The notes under the pieces are model-generated. The model searched no databases. It was not told the DNA's origin and saw only the letters and a program-made list of their open reading frames with translations. DNA of 64,000 nucleotides from NCBI RefSeq assembly GCF_014648095.1, contig NZ_BMQL01000005.1, positions 132,956 to 196,955 on the forward strand. The letters are read 5' to 3'. Position 1 is the first letter of the stretch; every line of letters starts with the position of its first letter. Shown piece by piece: positions 50,205 through 61,501 of this stretch. The position numbers and the translations under genes were made by a program. The stretch comes from Deinococcus ruber. GTDB lineage: Bacteria; Deinococcota; Deinococci; Deinococcales; Deinococcaceae.

Positions 50205-50923
50205 CGCCCGAAGGACACGCGCTGCTCCTTCAGGGTGGCCGCGAACTGGGGCTGGAACTGACTCCCTATGCCGATGCGTTTGCGCGGCTGCTGGCGCTGC
50301 TACGCGAAGGATCGGCGCGAATGAACCTGACAGCGCTGCGGGAAGAGCCTGACATCATCCTGAAGCATTTTGTGGACTCGCTGAGCTGTCTGCGGGGTGG
50401 CTTTCTGGACGGAGAATTACGGGTGGTCGATCTTGGCACGGGGGCGGGGTTTCCCGCGTTGCCACTCTCCATCGTGCAGCCGCTCCTCCAGATGGTGCCA
50501 GTCGATTCGACACGCAAAAAGATCGATTATGTGAGCGCTACTGCTGCCAGCCTGGGCCTGAACAACGTCCACCCGCTGGTCGGACGGGCCGAGGCACTTG
50601 GGCATGACGCGGCTCACCGGGAACGCTATGACCGCGTGGTGGTGCGTGCGGTCGCGTCGTTGCCCGCACTGGTCGAACTGAGCCTGCCTCTGCTGCGAGT
50701 CGGTGGCCTGCTGGTCGCACAGAAAGGGCCGATCACCCCAGACGAACTGGAGGCGGGACGTAAAACAGCGGGCGTGCTGGGTGGCGTGCTGGAAGACGTG
50801 CAGGCCTTCGAACTGCCTGTGCTGAACGAGGCACGCACGCTGGTGGTGGTCAGAAAAACCCGGCCTTCCCCCGGCAAGTATCCCCGCCGCGAAGGGGTTC
50901 CTGCCAAGCAGCCGCTGTTCTGA
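50201..50923 (+). CDS. rsmG: 16S rRNA (guanine-N7)-527 methyltransferase RsmG (GidB)
   Basis: Predicted 240 residues with a GTG start overlapping the previous stop (GTGA). The SAM site is [17 protein letters not shown], and [20 protein letters not shown] is the family N-terminal motif. It methylates G527 of 16S rRNA in the cytoplasm. The C-terminus is basic ([15 protein letters not shown]), as in GidB. It sits between the LAGLIDADG-like gene and parA, the usual gidA-gidB-parA-parB order otherwise. Confidence 0.93.
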   Translation: MTPEGHALLLQGGRELGLELTPYADAFARLLALLREGSARMNLTALREEPDIILKHFVDSLSCLRGGFLDGELRVVDLGTGAGFPALPLSIVQPLLQMVPVDSTRKKIDYVSATAASLGLNNVHPLVGRAEALGHDAAHRERYDRVVVRAVASLPALVELSLPLLRVGGLLVAQKGPITPDELEAGRKTAGVLGGVLEDVQAFELPVLNEARTLVVVRKTRPSPGKYPRREGVPAKQPLF

Positions 50924-50928
50924 TCCGC

Positions 50929-50934
50929 TATCCT
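50929..50934 (+). promoter_or_regulatory. Leaderless-type -10 element of parA
   Basis: TATCCT, 8 bases before the parA ATG and only 6 bases after the rsmG stop. Confidence 0.45.
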
Positions 50935-50942
50935 GACCGGAC

Positions 50943-52545
<1,603 letters not shown>

Positions 52546-52562
52546 CAGAAACAGTCACAGAA

Positions 52563-52596
52563 AACGGGGCCGCCCTTTTTGCAAGGCGGCCCCGTT
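52563..52596. terminator. Bidirectional terminator between parB and the VanW gene
   Basis: AACGGGGCCGCC (52563-52574) pairs with GGCGGCCCCGTT (52585-52596) around CTTTTTGCAA. Convergent genes flank it; the T run is short on either side. Confidence 0.8.
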
Positions 52597-52615
52597 CATA
52601 TTCTCGCGGTACTGG

Positions 52616-54007
52616 TTACTGCTTCGTGCCCACCATAAAAATATTCGGCCAGGGCGTGTAGCGGCTCGTCAGGGTATCGGAGCGCACCACCTGTCCATCC
52701 TTCAGGAAGCTGCGTTTGACCTGAATGATCGCTCCTGGCGCGGCCCAATCGACCTGACGGCGCTGGCCCACCCGCATGGTCGGGTCGGAAATCAGGCGGT
52801 TGGCGGGGCTGGGTGTGGTGCTGAGCGTGACGGGCTTGCCGATCTGCACCGTTTCGGCACGGGGCTTGCCGAACACGTTCACTTCCAGCGCGGCGTGCGC
52901 GTCGTCCCAGCTGATCTGGAACCACAGCGCCGCCCCAGTGTCGTTGGTAAATTTCAGATCCTGGCTGTACTGATAGATGGTGGCGTCCATGCCCTGAGGA
53001 TCGTAGTAATGCACCTGATAGCTGTGGTTGCGCCGCTCGACGATGGGCAGGCCCGCGCCGTACAGCGCCCGGAAGACGGTGGTGCTGACCTGACAGATGC
53101 CGCCGCCCACGCCCGTCGCGGTGCGGTCTCCGGCGATCACCAGGCCCGGCACGAAACCGGTGCTGGTGTCGATTGGCCCGAGTTCCTTGTTGAACGAGAA
53201 CAGCTTGCCCTCGAACAGGTGATCCTGAAATTTGCTGACCCCGACGTGAATATTGGTGATGCGGGCGCGACTGGAGCCGTAATAGTTGGTCTGTCCGGTT
53301 GCCAGCAGGTCGGTGATGCCGCGTGAGGTGAAATACTCGACCGTGCGTTTGGGCTGGGTCAGGGTATAGCTCAGATTGACGGTGGTGCTGTCAGGGGTCT
53401 TCAGGGCGCTGAGTAGCGCAGCCCGCGATTTGGTCAGGTCGAGGCTGACGCCGTCGCGCTCGATCAGTGCCCAACCGCTCGCCAGTTCCTCGAAGCGGGC
53501 GTCTTTGGGCTGACTGGCGGCTTTGCGGGCCATCGTCTGAAGATCGGCTTCCAGGCTGGTGGTGATGACGCCGCCTGTTCGCAGCAGCGCGGCCCGCTCG
53601 GCAGGAATCTCGAAGCTCAGGTGGGTGCTGGCGACGAGCGGTTGTCCGTCCTGAATGCCCCTGAGCGGCACATCCAGCACCAGCGTCAGCGGCCTGGGAA
53701 CAGCGGGAACGGTGGCGCTGGGGGTCGGCGCGGTGGGGGCCACCACCGGCTGTACAGGCGTACTGACCGAGGGCGTCGGCAGCGCCGGGGCGGGCATCGG
53801 TACCAGGGGTGGCGGCGGCGTGTCGTTGGGCGGCGGCATGACCGGGGGCAACTCCGGCAGACCAGAATCGGTGGGGAGCGTATCAGACGGCGTTGCGGGC
53901 GCTGGATTGCCGACGGGCAGAGCGGGTGGAGAGGTTGTCAGATCCTGTTGGGCCAGAGCCACTGCCAGGAAAGCTGAAATAAAGAGGGCCAGCGCGGGAC
54001 GCTTCAT
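52616..54007 (-). CDS. VanW family secreted protein
   Basis: Predicted 463 residues from the ATG at 54007 (469 from 54025). A signal peptide [20 protein letters not shown] is followed by a Pro/Thr-rich stalk of about 90 residues, a peptidoglycan-binding-like domain, and the VanW domain with [11 protein letters not shown] and [20 protein letters not shown], the family hallmark. VanW proteins occur near vancomycin-resistance genes but their action is unknown; several look like cell-wall-binding proteins. The -10-like TATTAT at 54036-54041 does not settle which ATG is used. Last gene of the minus-strand envelope module. Confidence 0.85.
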   Translation of the reverse strand: MKRPALALFISAFLAVALAQQDLTTSPPALPVGNPAPATPSDTLPTDSGLPELPPVMPPPNDTPPPPLVPMPAPALPTPSVSTPVQPVVAPTAPTPSATVPAVPRPLTLVLDVPLRGIQDGQPLVASTHLSFEIPAERAALLRTGGVITTSLEADLQTMARKAASQPKDARFEELASGWALIERDGVSLDLTKSRAALLSALKTPDSTTVNLSYTLTQPKRTVEYFTSRGITDLLATGQTNYYGSSRARITNIHVGVSKFQDHLFEGKLFSFNKELGPIDTSTGFVPGLVIAGDRTATGVGGGICQVSTTVFRALYGAGLPIVERRNHSYQVHYYDPQGMDATIYQYSQDLKFTNDTGAALWFQISWDDAHAALEVNVFGKPRAETVQIGKPVTLSTTPSPANRLISDPTMRVGQRRQVDWAAPGAIIQVKRSFLKDGQVVRSDTLTSRYTPWPNIFMVGTKQ

Positions 54008-54053
54008 ATCGCCTGAGTATTTCATGACGACGCTGATAATAGATAAGGGGGCG

Positions 54054-54500
54054 TTACTTTACTTTTGGCGCGTACTGGGTCACGCCACCCGCTGCTTGAA
54101 ATGCCTGTTCCAGCTCAGCCAGCGGCGTATCCGGATGGCTGGTCGCGTCTCCGGGCAGTGTGCGGGCAAAAACTTCGATGGCGTCCGGGTAGCCGTCGCC
54201 GTCGGCGTCTCCGTTGGCTGCCAGTACGCTGTACAGCACCTGCGAAAAATTGCTCTTCGGGTTGGTCGCAAAGCCCTGCTGGAGCGCCTGCCCGAAGACG
54301 TTCCACGGCGCTCCACCTTTCTTGTTCACGTGGCAGAAGGTGCAGGACATGACCTTGCCGGAGTACTGCCACAGTGGATCGAGCTTGTCGTAGCCCAGTT
54401 GCTGAATGGCGGTCAGGCGAAACTGGGGCATGGCGCTGACGGTGCCGAGCGTCAGCAGCGCCAGCATCCAGGCAGCGCGGCGCTTCAGGACGCCAGCCAT
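54054..54500 (-). CDS. Secreted cytochrome c-like protein with EF-hand-like loop
   Basis: Predicted 148 residues. A signal peptide (residues 1-23) is followed by one heme-attachment motif, Cys53-x2-Cys56-His57 in [14 protein letters not shown] calcium-type loop [15 protein letters not shown] (about residues 96-110) follows, as in dockerin or EF-hand-like repeats. It may carry electrons or bind calcium in the periplasm. The start overlaps the DUF1501 gene by 16 bp, so it is coupled to it. The distal axial ligand cannot be named with certainty. Confidence 0.75.
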   Translation of the reverse strand: MAGVLKRRAAWMLALLTLGTVSAMPQFRLTAIQQLGYDKLDPLWQYSGKVMSCTFCHVNKKGGAPWNVFGQALQQGFATNPKSNFSQVLYSVLAANGDADGDGYPDAIEVFARTLPGDATSHPDTPLAELEQAFQAAGGVTQYAPKVK

Positions 54501-55657
54501 CCCGGCCCCTTGAAGTCGCCGCCCAGAATGCTGCGGGCGTTCAGACCCAGCCAGCCCGACAGCGCCTCGGCATATACGCCCCGGAAATCCTGCTTGTACA
54601 CGATGTCGCCCTCGTGCAGCCGCTCCAGATCGGGACTGTCACCGTGAATGCCGCCCTTGACCCCGTGACCCAGCGCAAACATCACGCTGCCCTCGCCGTG
54701 GTCGGTTCCGGCACTGGCATTTTCGGCCACCCGCCGTCCGAATTCGGAAAAGCCCATCACGACGACTTTTTCGGCCAGTCCCTGCGTCTGAAGGTCGGCA
54801 TAGAAGGCCTTGAGTCCGGCGGCCAGTTCGCCCAGCAGCCTGTCCTGATCGGCCCGCTGCCCGGCGTGGGTGTCGAAGCTGCCCAGACTGGTGTACAGCA
54901 CGCGCTGTCCGGTTCCCGACGCGATCAGGCGGGCAATATCTTTCATCTGCACCGCGAATTTGGAATCGGGATACGTCGCTCCGGCCTTGTACTTGCCGAT
55001 GTTGGCCTGCACCGTGGCCGTGTGCTTGAGCATGGCGCGGGTGGCCTGTTCCAGATACGCCGCCTCGCCGCCCCGCCGCTCTGAGAGCATGCTGTCGAAG
55101 GCCGCCTGGGTTCCGGCAGGCAGTTTCAGCTGAAAATTGTCCACGCTGTCGATGCTGGGGAGCGAGTAGTCGCGGGCGATCAGGGCCAGCGGCGTGGCGT
55201 TGCCGACGTTGCTCGCGCAGAAGGGATCACCGATCTGCTCGGAGATGCGCCCGATCCAGCCCTCGCTGCTGGCCTGGGTCGGGTCGGCAGTGTGCCAGAT
55301 AGCCATGCTGGCGAAATGGCTGCGGTTGGGGTCGGGATAGCCCACGTTTTCCATCCATGCCAGCTGTCCGCCGTCCCACAGCTCCATCAGCGGCTTGAGC
55401 GCCGGGTGCATTCCCAGGTCGCCGCTCAGCGTCAGCACGTCGCTTTTCGGAATGGCGATGTTAGGACGGGCCGCGTAGTACGCACCGTTGGAATACGGAA
55501 TCAGGGTATTCAGGCCGTCATTGCCGCCCGTCAGCTGAATGACCACCAGCGTTTTATCGCCGCCCGCCACCGTCGCCGCCCGCGCCAGAAAGCCGGGCAT
55601 GCCGGAGATGGAAGCTGCCGCCAGCGCTGAAAGCTTGAAAAAATCACGTCTGTCCAT
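54485..55657 (-). CDS. DUF1501 family protein, Tat-type signal
   Basis: Predicted 390 residues. The N-terminus [19 protein letters not shown] has the twin-arginine motif, so a folded protein is probably exported. [19 protein letters not shown] and [20 protein letters not shown] match DUF1501 (sulfatase-like fold). [16 protein letters not shown] is typical of the C-terminus. The family is usually encoded with a DUF1800 protein, as here. The substrate is unknown. The 118-bp gap to the DUF1800 gene holds no gene. Confidence 0.86.
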   Translation of the reverse strand: MDRRDFFKLSALAAASISGMPGFLARAATVAGGDKTLVVIQLTGGNDGLNTLIPYSNGAYYAARPNIAIPKSDVLTLSGDLGMHPALKPLMELWDGGQLAWMENVGYPDPNRSHFASMAIWHTADPTQASSEGWIGRISEQIGDPFCASNVGNATPLALIARDYSLPSIDSVDNFQLKLPAGTQAAFDSMLSERRGGEAAYLEQATRAMLKHTATVQANIGKYKAGATYPDSKFAVQMKDIARLIASGTGQRVLYTSLGSFDTHAGQRADQDRLLGELAAGLKAFYADLQTQGLAEKVVVMGFSEFGRRVAENASAGTDHGEGSVMFALGHGVKGGIHGDSPDLERLHEGDIVYKQDFRGVYAEALSGWLGLNARSILGGDFKGPGWLAS

Positions 55658-55775
55658 GAGGAACTCCTGTTGAGAAATCAGGGATGAGAAGGAATGAAAT
55701 GAGCAACTTCGGTGCAGGAGGTCTGGAGGAGCGGTCGCACAAGCGCGTACCTCCCCGCCCGGCCTGTGCTGCGCT

Positions 55776-57041
55776 TCAGATCAGCTGGTATTCCGGTGAA
55801 ATCAGCATCAGATAACTGCGCTGCTTGGCGTTCAGGCTGCCGAGTGCGCCCTGTAGAGCGCCCGACCTGCCCAGCACCGACAGCGGCGTGAGGGGGTCGC
55901 CTTTGGGGGCATTGTTGCCCAGCGTCAGGGCGGCGGCGGTCTGCATTCTCAGCAGCAGCGTGGTGTCGTTGATCCATTCGCGGCCTCCGTCCCAGCCCTT
56001 GACGGTGGGTGGATGCAGCAGTTCCTGACCCATGCGGCTACAGGCCGCCACCAGCGACAGCACGGCCTTTTCGGTCATCGGTGGGCGGCCCATGCTGCGA
56101 ACTGCGCCCACCACATACTCGACCGGACTGCGAAAGACGCTGGAACGGTTGGCCGCGCTGTAGAACGCCTCGGAGGTCAGCAGGTTCTTCACGGTGGCCC
56201 GCAGGTCGCCGCCGCTCTGCGAGAAGGTCTGGGCCAGCGCCGCGATGCCGTTTTCGTCGGGCGTGCTGCTGACAAACGCCGCCCACAGCTTGCCCGCCAC
56301 GCGCACGGCGGTGGCCGGATGGTTGGTCGCCAGACTGATGATGTCGGCAGGAGCGAAATTTCCAGTCTGCCCCAGGTACGTCTTGCTGCCGTTGTCGTGC
56401 TGCTTCTGGTTGAAGACGAACTTCGGCTGCTCGGCGTAGTCCTGCTGGTTGTTTCTGCCGCCCTGGAACGTCCAGCCGGTCAGCGCCCTGGCTCCTTCCA
56501 GCACATCGGTTTCGCTGTAGTGCCCGATGCCGGTGGTAAACAGTTCCAGCAGTTCTCGCGAGAAGTTCTCGTTGGGCTTGCCCTTCTTGTTCTGATCGTT
56601 GTCGAGGTAGCGCAGCATTGCGGGAGAACGCCCGATCTCGACGGCGAAGGTAGTGAAATTTCCGAGCGAGCGGCTTCGTAAGAGGCTCAGGTACTCCTGA
56701 AGGGCATAGACGTTCTTGACTTTATCCACGCCGACCACGAAATGATTGCTCCAGAGCAGTGCCAGCCGCTCGCGCAGCGGATACGGCGTGTACAGCATCT
56801 GCCACAGCCAGTCGCCCTGGATCAGTTTGACGGCGGGGCCTGGCCCCACGGCGTCGAGCGGGCTGAAGTTGGTCTGTTCCAGCGTCTGCGGAAAGCTCAA
56901 GAGTTTTTCGGCAGCGTCGGCAGGAGACGCGCCCACCAGTGCCTGAATCTCGGCGTCTGTGGCTCCGAAACTGGTGCGCCGCAGCAGGTGCGAGGCGTCT
57001 TCGGGCGAAAGCGTTCTGATGGAAGTCGGAGGAAGGGGCAT
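55776..57041 (-). CDS. DUF1800 family protein
   Basis: Predicted 421 residues. [15 protein letters not shown] and the aromatic [10 protein letters not shown] at the start, then [24 protein letters not shown] and ARALTGWTF, are DUF1800 signatures. No signal peptide is visible on this one, so its location is unclear; the DUF1501 partner carries a Tat signal. The pair is frequent in planctomycetes and proteobacteria but uncharacterised. No canonical catalytic motif is recognised. Confidence 0.85.
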   Translation of the reverse strand: MPLPPTSIRTLSPEDASHLLRRTSFGATDAEIQALVGASPADAAEKLLSFPQTLEQTNFSPLDAVGPGPAVKLIQGDWLWQMLYTPYPLRERLALLWSNHFVVGVDKVKNVYALQEYLSLLRSRSLGNFTTFAVEIGRSPAMLRYLDNDQNKKGKPNENFSRELLELFTTGIGHYSETDVLEGARALTGWTFQGGRNNQQDYAEQPKFVFNQKQHDNGSKTYLGQTGNFAPADIISLATNHPATAVRVAGKLWAAFVSSTPDENGIAALAQTFSQSGGDLRATVKNLLTSEAFYSAANRSSVFRSPVEYVVGAVRSMGRPPMTEKAVLSLVAACSRMGQELLHPPTVKGWDGGREWINDTTLLLRMQTAAALTLGNNAPKGDPLTPLSVLGRSGALQGALGSLNAKQRSYLMLISPEYQLI

Positions 57042-57172
57042 GTGTCTCCTGTAAAGCTGAGTGCTGAAAGGAAGCGTTCTGAAGGCAGCGGATCAGCCGT
57101 CTGAGCCGCCGCGCTGCGCTGAAATTCTGAGGTGCTCTGGTTGCCTCGGGTGATAGGCGGTTCTCGGGTGCT

Positions 57173-57970
57173 CTATGGCTCTGATGCACTGTGAGGAGCA
57201 AAAGTTCCCGTCAGGTCGCTGACTGCCTGAACGTCCAGCGTCTGCACGCCGCCCAGCGCCGCTTCCAGGGTGCCCTGAGGCAGATTGCCCACAAGCCACA
57301 GCGCCGCGCCGCCGAGCCTACGAACCGCCACGCCCGGCGCAGCCTTGACCGCATTCTTCGAGGCGATCAGGGCCAGCACGTTCAGCCCGTCGCTCAACAC
57401 CACCTCGCTGGCGACGTTGCCGCTCGCGGTGGTGCGGAGCTTCAGGGACAGCGGCTCGAATCCGGCAGGCAGCTTCAGCCCCGGCACAGCCGCCAGCAGC
57501 GCTTTTTTCAGCGCCGGGTCGGGTGCACGCACACTCAGCGGCGTGTTCAGGCGGGCGGGGGCGGCATTGACCGCCAGGAAGGCGGCGCGGCGGGCCAGCG
57601 TGCCGTCCTGGCGCTGCTCCTGATACGCGAGCGGCACGTTCCAGACGCTATCTACCCAGATGGTCCAGGGGGCTGCCTGCGGGTTTCTGGCAACCAGCGA
57701 ATAGCGCAGCGCCGTGCGTCCTGCCAGCACTTCCTGGCCGTCCAGCGTGACTGTGAAATTGCGGCGGATCAGGGCCGGAACCGCGCCCAGCCGGGGCAGC
57801 AGTCGGGCCTGCCGAACCGGGTTTCTGTTGGGCGGAAATGCCACTTCCACCACCGCCGTTCCGCGTGCCTCGGCCACCAGCGATTTTTTCAGGGCTGACA
57901 GCAGGGTATCCACGTCGGCAGCGTGGGCCGTGCCCGGCAGCAGCCCGATCAGCAGCAGCAAGCGCCTCAC
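57173..57970 (-). CDS. RseB/MucB-like periplasmic regulator
   Basis: Predicted 265 residues with a GTG start that overlaps the anti-sigma stop by GTGA, and GGGAGA upstream. A signal peptide (VRRLLLLIGLLPGTAHA) is followed by a domain of the LolA/RseB type (RRNFTVTLDGQEVLAGRTAL, VDSVWNVPLAYQEQ), consistent with a lipid- or lipoprotein-sensing partner of the anti-sigma factor. It would protect the anti-sigma factor until envelope stress. The assignment rests on fold-like layout and gene order, not on a strong motif. Confidence 0.65.
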   Translation of the reverse strand: MRRLLLLIGLLPGTAHAADVDTLLSALKKSLVAEARGTAVVEVAFPPNRNPVRQARLLPRLGAVPALIRRNFTVTLDGQEVLAGRTALRYSLVARNPQAAPWTIWVDSVWNVPLAYQEQRQDGTLARRAAFLAVNAAPARLNTPLSVRAPDPALKKALLAAVPGLKLPAGFEPLSLKLRTTASGNVASEVVLSDGLNVLALIASKNAVKAAPGVAVRRLGGAALWLVGNLPQGTLEAALGGVQTLDVQAVSDLTGTFAPHSASEP

Positions 57971-58266
57971 CAGCCGTCTCCCAGCGCCGACTGATACGCC
58001 GAATACGCCTCGCTGGTGGGCAGGTCCTGCCGTGGTGCGGGCCAAAAGACCAGCAGCCCGCCCACCGCTGCCGCCGAGGCCAGGGCGCTGCTCAGGCCCA
58101 CCCGCCACCGCTGCCGCGCCGTATGCTGCCGCCGGGTCTGCTGGCGTGCCAGAAAGCGCTCGGCAGCGCCTTGGTCGGCAGGCGTCAGGGCAGCAGCCCG
58201 GGCAAAGAGAGCGTCGAGATCCTGGCTGTCGTCTATCTCACTAGCGTGGTCATCGTTGATGTTCAT
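57967..58266 (-). CDS. Anti-sigma factor-like membrane protein
   Basis: Predicted 99 residues. The acidic N-terminus (DDHASEIDDSQDLDALFARA) is followed by a basic stretch and one membrane helix (SSALASAAAVGGLLVFW, about residues 59-75), then a short outside tail. This is the layout of anti-sigma factors that hold an ECF sigma factor at the membrane. It lies directly after the sigma gene and overlaps the RseB-like gene. Confidence 0.7.
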   Translation of the reverse strand: MNINDDHASEIDDSQDLDALFARAAALTPADQGAAERFLARQQTRRQHTARQRWRVGLSSALASAAAVGGLLVFWPAPRQDLPTSEAYSAYQSALGDGW

Positions 58267-58338
58267 GGCGTTCCCGGATGAAGAAGGTCGAGCGGGCAGA
58301 AAGATCGGGCGGGCGGCGAAGAGAAAAGAGGGCGTTTG

Positions 58339-58881
58339 TCATGCGCCGGCCTCCACGCCGCGTGTCAGCAGCAGTGCCCGCAGCGCTGCCCGCCCGCGTG
58401 CGATCCGCGATTTGACGGTGCCCACTTCGGCCCCAACGATCTCGGCAATGGCAGCGTAGTCCAGCCCCGACAACTCACGCAGCGCCACCGCCTCACGCTG
58501 ATCGTGGGGAAGCTGGCGCATGGCCCAGCTCAGGGTTTCGCGCAGCTGAAGGTTCTCGCTGTCGCGCACCGGGCTGGCGGTACTGACCGGCTCGGGCACA
58601 CCGTCCAGCGCGTCTGGCTGCCGTTTCCTCAGCAGGGCGTAACAGGCGTTCAGCGCCACACGGTGCAGCCAGGTCGAGAACTGCGCGTCGCCCCGGAAGG
58701 TCTTCAGATGCTTGTGGACGCTCAAAAACACCTCCTGTACCACGTCGTCGGCAGATCCTGGCCCGACCACCGAACTCGCCAGCGCGTGAATGCGTGGGGC
58801 GTGCCTCCGCAGCAGAACCTCGAAGGCGGCGTCCTGCGAGGCGGCCAGCAGGATCAGTTGGGTATCGGTCAGGTCATTCAT
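58339..58881 (-). CDS. ECF RNA polymerase sigma factor
   Basis: Predicted 180 residues. Region 2 has [20 protein letters not shown] and [17 protein letters not shown]; region 4 has [44 protein letters not shown] with the helix-turn-helix that reads the -35 element. It is followed by an anti-sigma and an RseB-like gene, a classic stress-response switch. The regulon may include the DUF1800/DUF1501/cytochrome genes downstream. No ribosome site is visible at the ATG. Confidence 0.9.
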   Translation of the reverse strand: MNDLTDTQLILLAASQDAAFEVLLRRHAPRIHALASSVVGPGSADDVVQEVFLSVHKHLKTFRGDAQFSTWLHRVALNACYALLRKRQPDALDGVPEPVSTASPVRDSENLQLRETLSWAMRQLPHDQREAVALRELSGLDYAAIAEIVGAEVGTVKSRIARGRAALRALLLTRGVEAGA

Positions 58882-58965
58882 AGGGGGGTCAAGGTTTGGC
58901 CCTCACTTCTTGGATGCGGGCCGGGGGCGAAAAGTTCCATGCGCGGTTTCGCTATCATCCTGCGT

Positions 58966-59757
58966 ATGTCGCCCGCTGCGCCTTCATCCACGCCGCCGCC
59001 GCTGCCAGACAGCCTGCGCCGGGTGTTGCCTGCCGCCCGCTGGGAAGCGGTCACAGATGGACTGTCGGGAGCGGGCGTGTGGCGCAGCAGCCGCTTCGTG
59101 CTCAAGATCCTGAGCCGCACCCAGCTCGACAGGCCGCTGCACGCCGAAGCGCTGCGGCTGCGCTGGGCGGCGAGCCGACTGCCGATGCCGACAGTGGTGG
59201 CCTACGACGTGGACGACGAGCGCGAATACCTCGCCATGACGCGCATTCCCGGCATTCCGCTGCATCATCCAGACGCGCTGCTGCACCCGGAGCGCGTGAC
59301 CGATCTGCTGGCCCGCGCCCTGAGGGAACTGCACGCCCAGCCCGTACGCGACTGCCCCTTCAACGCCTCGCTGAACGTGCGTCTACGAGAGGCCCGCGAG
59401 CGCGTGGCGGCGGGAATGATCGACGAAACCGATTTCGACAGCGAGCGCAGCGGCTGGACGGCCCAGCAGGTCTGGACGGAACTGCTGCGAACGCGGCCCG
59501 GCGGGGAAGACCTGGTGCTGACGCACGGCGACGCCTGCCTTCCGAACCTGCTGCTGGACGGCGAGTACATCGCCGGATTCGTGGACGTGGGCCGCCTGGG
59601 CATCGCAGATCGTCACGCCGATATTGCGCTGGCCCACCGCAGCCTGACCTTCAACATCGGCCCGGACGCGGCAGAACAGTTCCTCGATATTTATGGGCGC
59701 GAACTGGTGAAGCCGGAAAAACTGACGTATTATCGTCTGCTCGACGAACTGTTCTGA
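58966..59757 (+). CDS. Aminoglycoside phosphotransferase (APH) family kinase
   Basis: Predicted 263 residues. The Brenner motif [19 protein letters not shown] with the catalytic Asp and Asn, then [19 protein letters not shown], are APH hallmarks. The N-terminal ATP-lobe has [18 protein letters not shown]. It could phosphorylate aminoglycosides or another small molecule; the substrate is not determined. The ATG at 58966 is near a TATCAT hexamer; an upstream in-frame ATG at 58939 is possible. Confidence 0.85.
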   Translation: MSPAAPSSTPPPLPDSLRRVLPAARWEAVTDGLSGAGVWRSSRFVLKILSRTQLDRPLHAEALRLRWAASRLPMPTVVAYDVDDEREYLAMTRIPGIPLHHPDALLHPERVTDLLARALRELHAQPVRDCPFNASLNVRLREARERVAAGMIDETDFDSERSGWTAQQVWTELLRTRPGGEDLVLTHGDACLPNLLLDGEYIAGFVDVGRLGIADRHADIALAHRSLTFNIGPDAAEQFLDIYGRELVKPEKLTYYRLLDELF

Positions 59758-59872
59758 GTGGTCTGAGGGGCCGCCGCGCACCCGCTTTTTCGTTTCCTTC
59801 ACGGCCCATCGGCGACACTGCCCTTACACGCACCCCGGACATTCACCGCAGGAACGCGTGGGAGGAATGGAG

Positions 59873-61396
59873 ATGCCTCATCTGCGTCTGGCTGCGCTGT
59901 GCCTGACCGGTACGCTGTGTCTGGGAGGTGCGGCGCTGGCCTTCGATACCGGCCACCACGCCGATCTGACCCGCGAAGTGCTGAGCGAATTCGGCATGAA
60001 CGACACCGCGATCCGGGCCGCACAGGTCGAGAACTGGCTGGTCGATTATTATTCGTCCAGTCCGACCTCGTTCGGAGATGTCGAGAGCGCCGCTGCCAAG
60101 CTGCACGCCGACAATCTGTTTTCCCCGGAGGCGGTCACGAACTACTGGAGCCGCTACGCCACCAATGCCAGAAACGCCTTTCGGCAGGCGGCCCAGGCCA
60201 ACAATCCCCGGCAGGTGCTGGCGCTGCTGGGCATGAGCCTGCACAGCGTTCAGGATTTTTACAGCCACTCCAACTGGGCCGAGCTGCAAGCGCCGCCCGC
60301 CGGGGCCGACTACGCCACGCTCACCTGGTTCGATGCCTCCGCCGCACAGCGCCAGGGGGTCAAGACCGGCAAGGCCAGTACCAGTAGCGACACCTCTCAG
60401 ACCCCGCACGGCGGCTACACCAGCGGCATGAACCACGATTCGTATGTGCGCCCCAACTGGGACAGGGCGTATGTGCTGGCCTATGCGGGCGAGCGCCAGT
60501 GGGTCAATCAGGTGAAAACCTGGGTCAGCGAAGTCAGCCCGGCGGTGTGGGAGCAGGCCAGAAGTCTTCAGCTGCACGGCGCCGAACTCAGCCGCCTAAA
60601 CAGCGACCAGAACGCCATGTACCGCATCTCCGAGTGGGTGAAGTCGGGCAGCGAAGACGGGCACTGGAAGGGCAACGGCAGTGGTGTTCGCTCGGATTTT
60701 CTGGCGTTCTCGGCGGCCTGGGTCGCGCTCACACTCGATTCGGTGTTCTCCGAAGATTTCAAGAACCGCAGGTGGCACCAGTTGCTGGCGGGAGGTCAGA
60801 GCGGGGCACTCGACCTGAACGTGAATGCCTCGCCTCCGTCGCCTGCTCCGGCCATCGCCCGCTTTGCCCTCAACAAACGCGCCGTCTTCCTGAGAACCGT
60901 GTCGGTGCGCGACCTGAACGGAGCCGACCGGACGCTGGGCCTGGGCGGAGACGCCGACATGTACGCCCGCATCACCGTCAACAACCAGGAATTCGTCGAG
61001 GCCATGCAGCTCGATAAATCGTTCATCCGTCCGGCCTGGACGACCATCAAGTTCGTGGATGCCGACCTGCCTGTCGTCATCGTTCATTACGAACTGTGGG
61101 ACGAAGACGGCGTGGGACGGGGCGGCGACGATCACCTCGACATCCACAGTGACAGGCGGTTCAGCGACCTCGATTTTCTCTACAACATGAATACCCACCA
61201 GTTGGGGGGGATCGGCATCGAGGGCCGCTTCGACGGGCCTTCGCAGCTGTTCAGCATGCAGGGAACCGCCGACGACCGCGCCCGGCTGGAATTCTTCATC
61301 ACCACCAGGACGCTCGCCAGGACGCTGCCGCGCCGCTTTCCTCTGCCGGGCGACGTGCTTTCTCCGGTACAGCCACCCGTCCGCGATACGCCCTAG
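59873..61396 (+). CDS. Secreted Het-C/PLC-like protein
   Basis: Predicted 507 residues with a signal peptide (residues 1-23). The N-terminal half has a His/Asp-rich, helical domain: TGHHADLTREVL with His28 and His29, and MSLHSVQDFYSHSNW near 121-135, a pattern of the Het-C/phospholipase C-like zinc-binding fold. A second domain (about residues 330-470) has beta-rich text with MYARITVNNQEFVEAMQ and YELWDEDGVGRGGDDHLDIH, like a C2-type domain. It may act on membranes or lipids outside the cell. GGAGG lies 7 bases before the chosen ATG. Confidence 0.68.
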   Translation: MPHLRLAALCLTGTLCLGGAALAFDTGHHADLTREVLSEFGMNDTAIRAAQVENWLVDYYSSSPTSFGDVESAAAKLHADNLFSPEAVTNYWSRYATNARNAFRQAAQANNPRQVLALLGMSLHSVQDFYSHSNWAELQAPPAGADYATLTWFDASAAQRQGVKTGKASTSSDTSQTPHGGYTSGMNHDSYVRPNWDRAYVLAYAGERQWVNQVKTWVSEVSPAVWEQARSLQLHGAELSRLNSDQNAMYRISEWVKSGSEDGHWKGNGSGVRSDFLAFSAAWVALTLDSVFSEDFKNRRWHQLLAGGQSGALDLNVNASPPSPAPAIARFALNKRAVFLRTVSVRDLNGADRTLGLGGDADMYARITVNNQEFVEAMQLDKSFIRPAWTTIKFVDADLPVVIVHYELWDEDGVGRGGDDHLDIHSDRRFSDLDFLYNMNTHQLGGIGIEGRFDGPSQLFSMQGTADDRARLEFFITTRTLARTLPRRFPLPGDVLSPVQPPVRDTP

Positions 61397-61489
61397 TTCT
61401 GCGTCATCCTCTGCTTCTGCCTGATGCTCAGCTGACGGCCTCTTAAGTGTTCCTCAGGGTCTGCTCAGGGGGCGTCATGGGGGGAACGG

Positions 61490-61495
61490 TACGCT
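61490..61495 (+). promoter_or_regulatory. Leaderless-type -10 element (S8 protease)
   Basis: TACGCT, 6 bases before the ATG at 61502. Confidence 0.5.
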
Positions 61496-61501
61496 GCCAG
61501 C

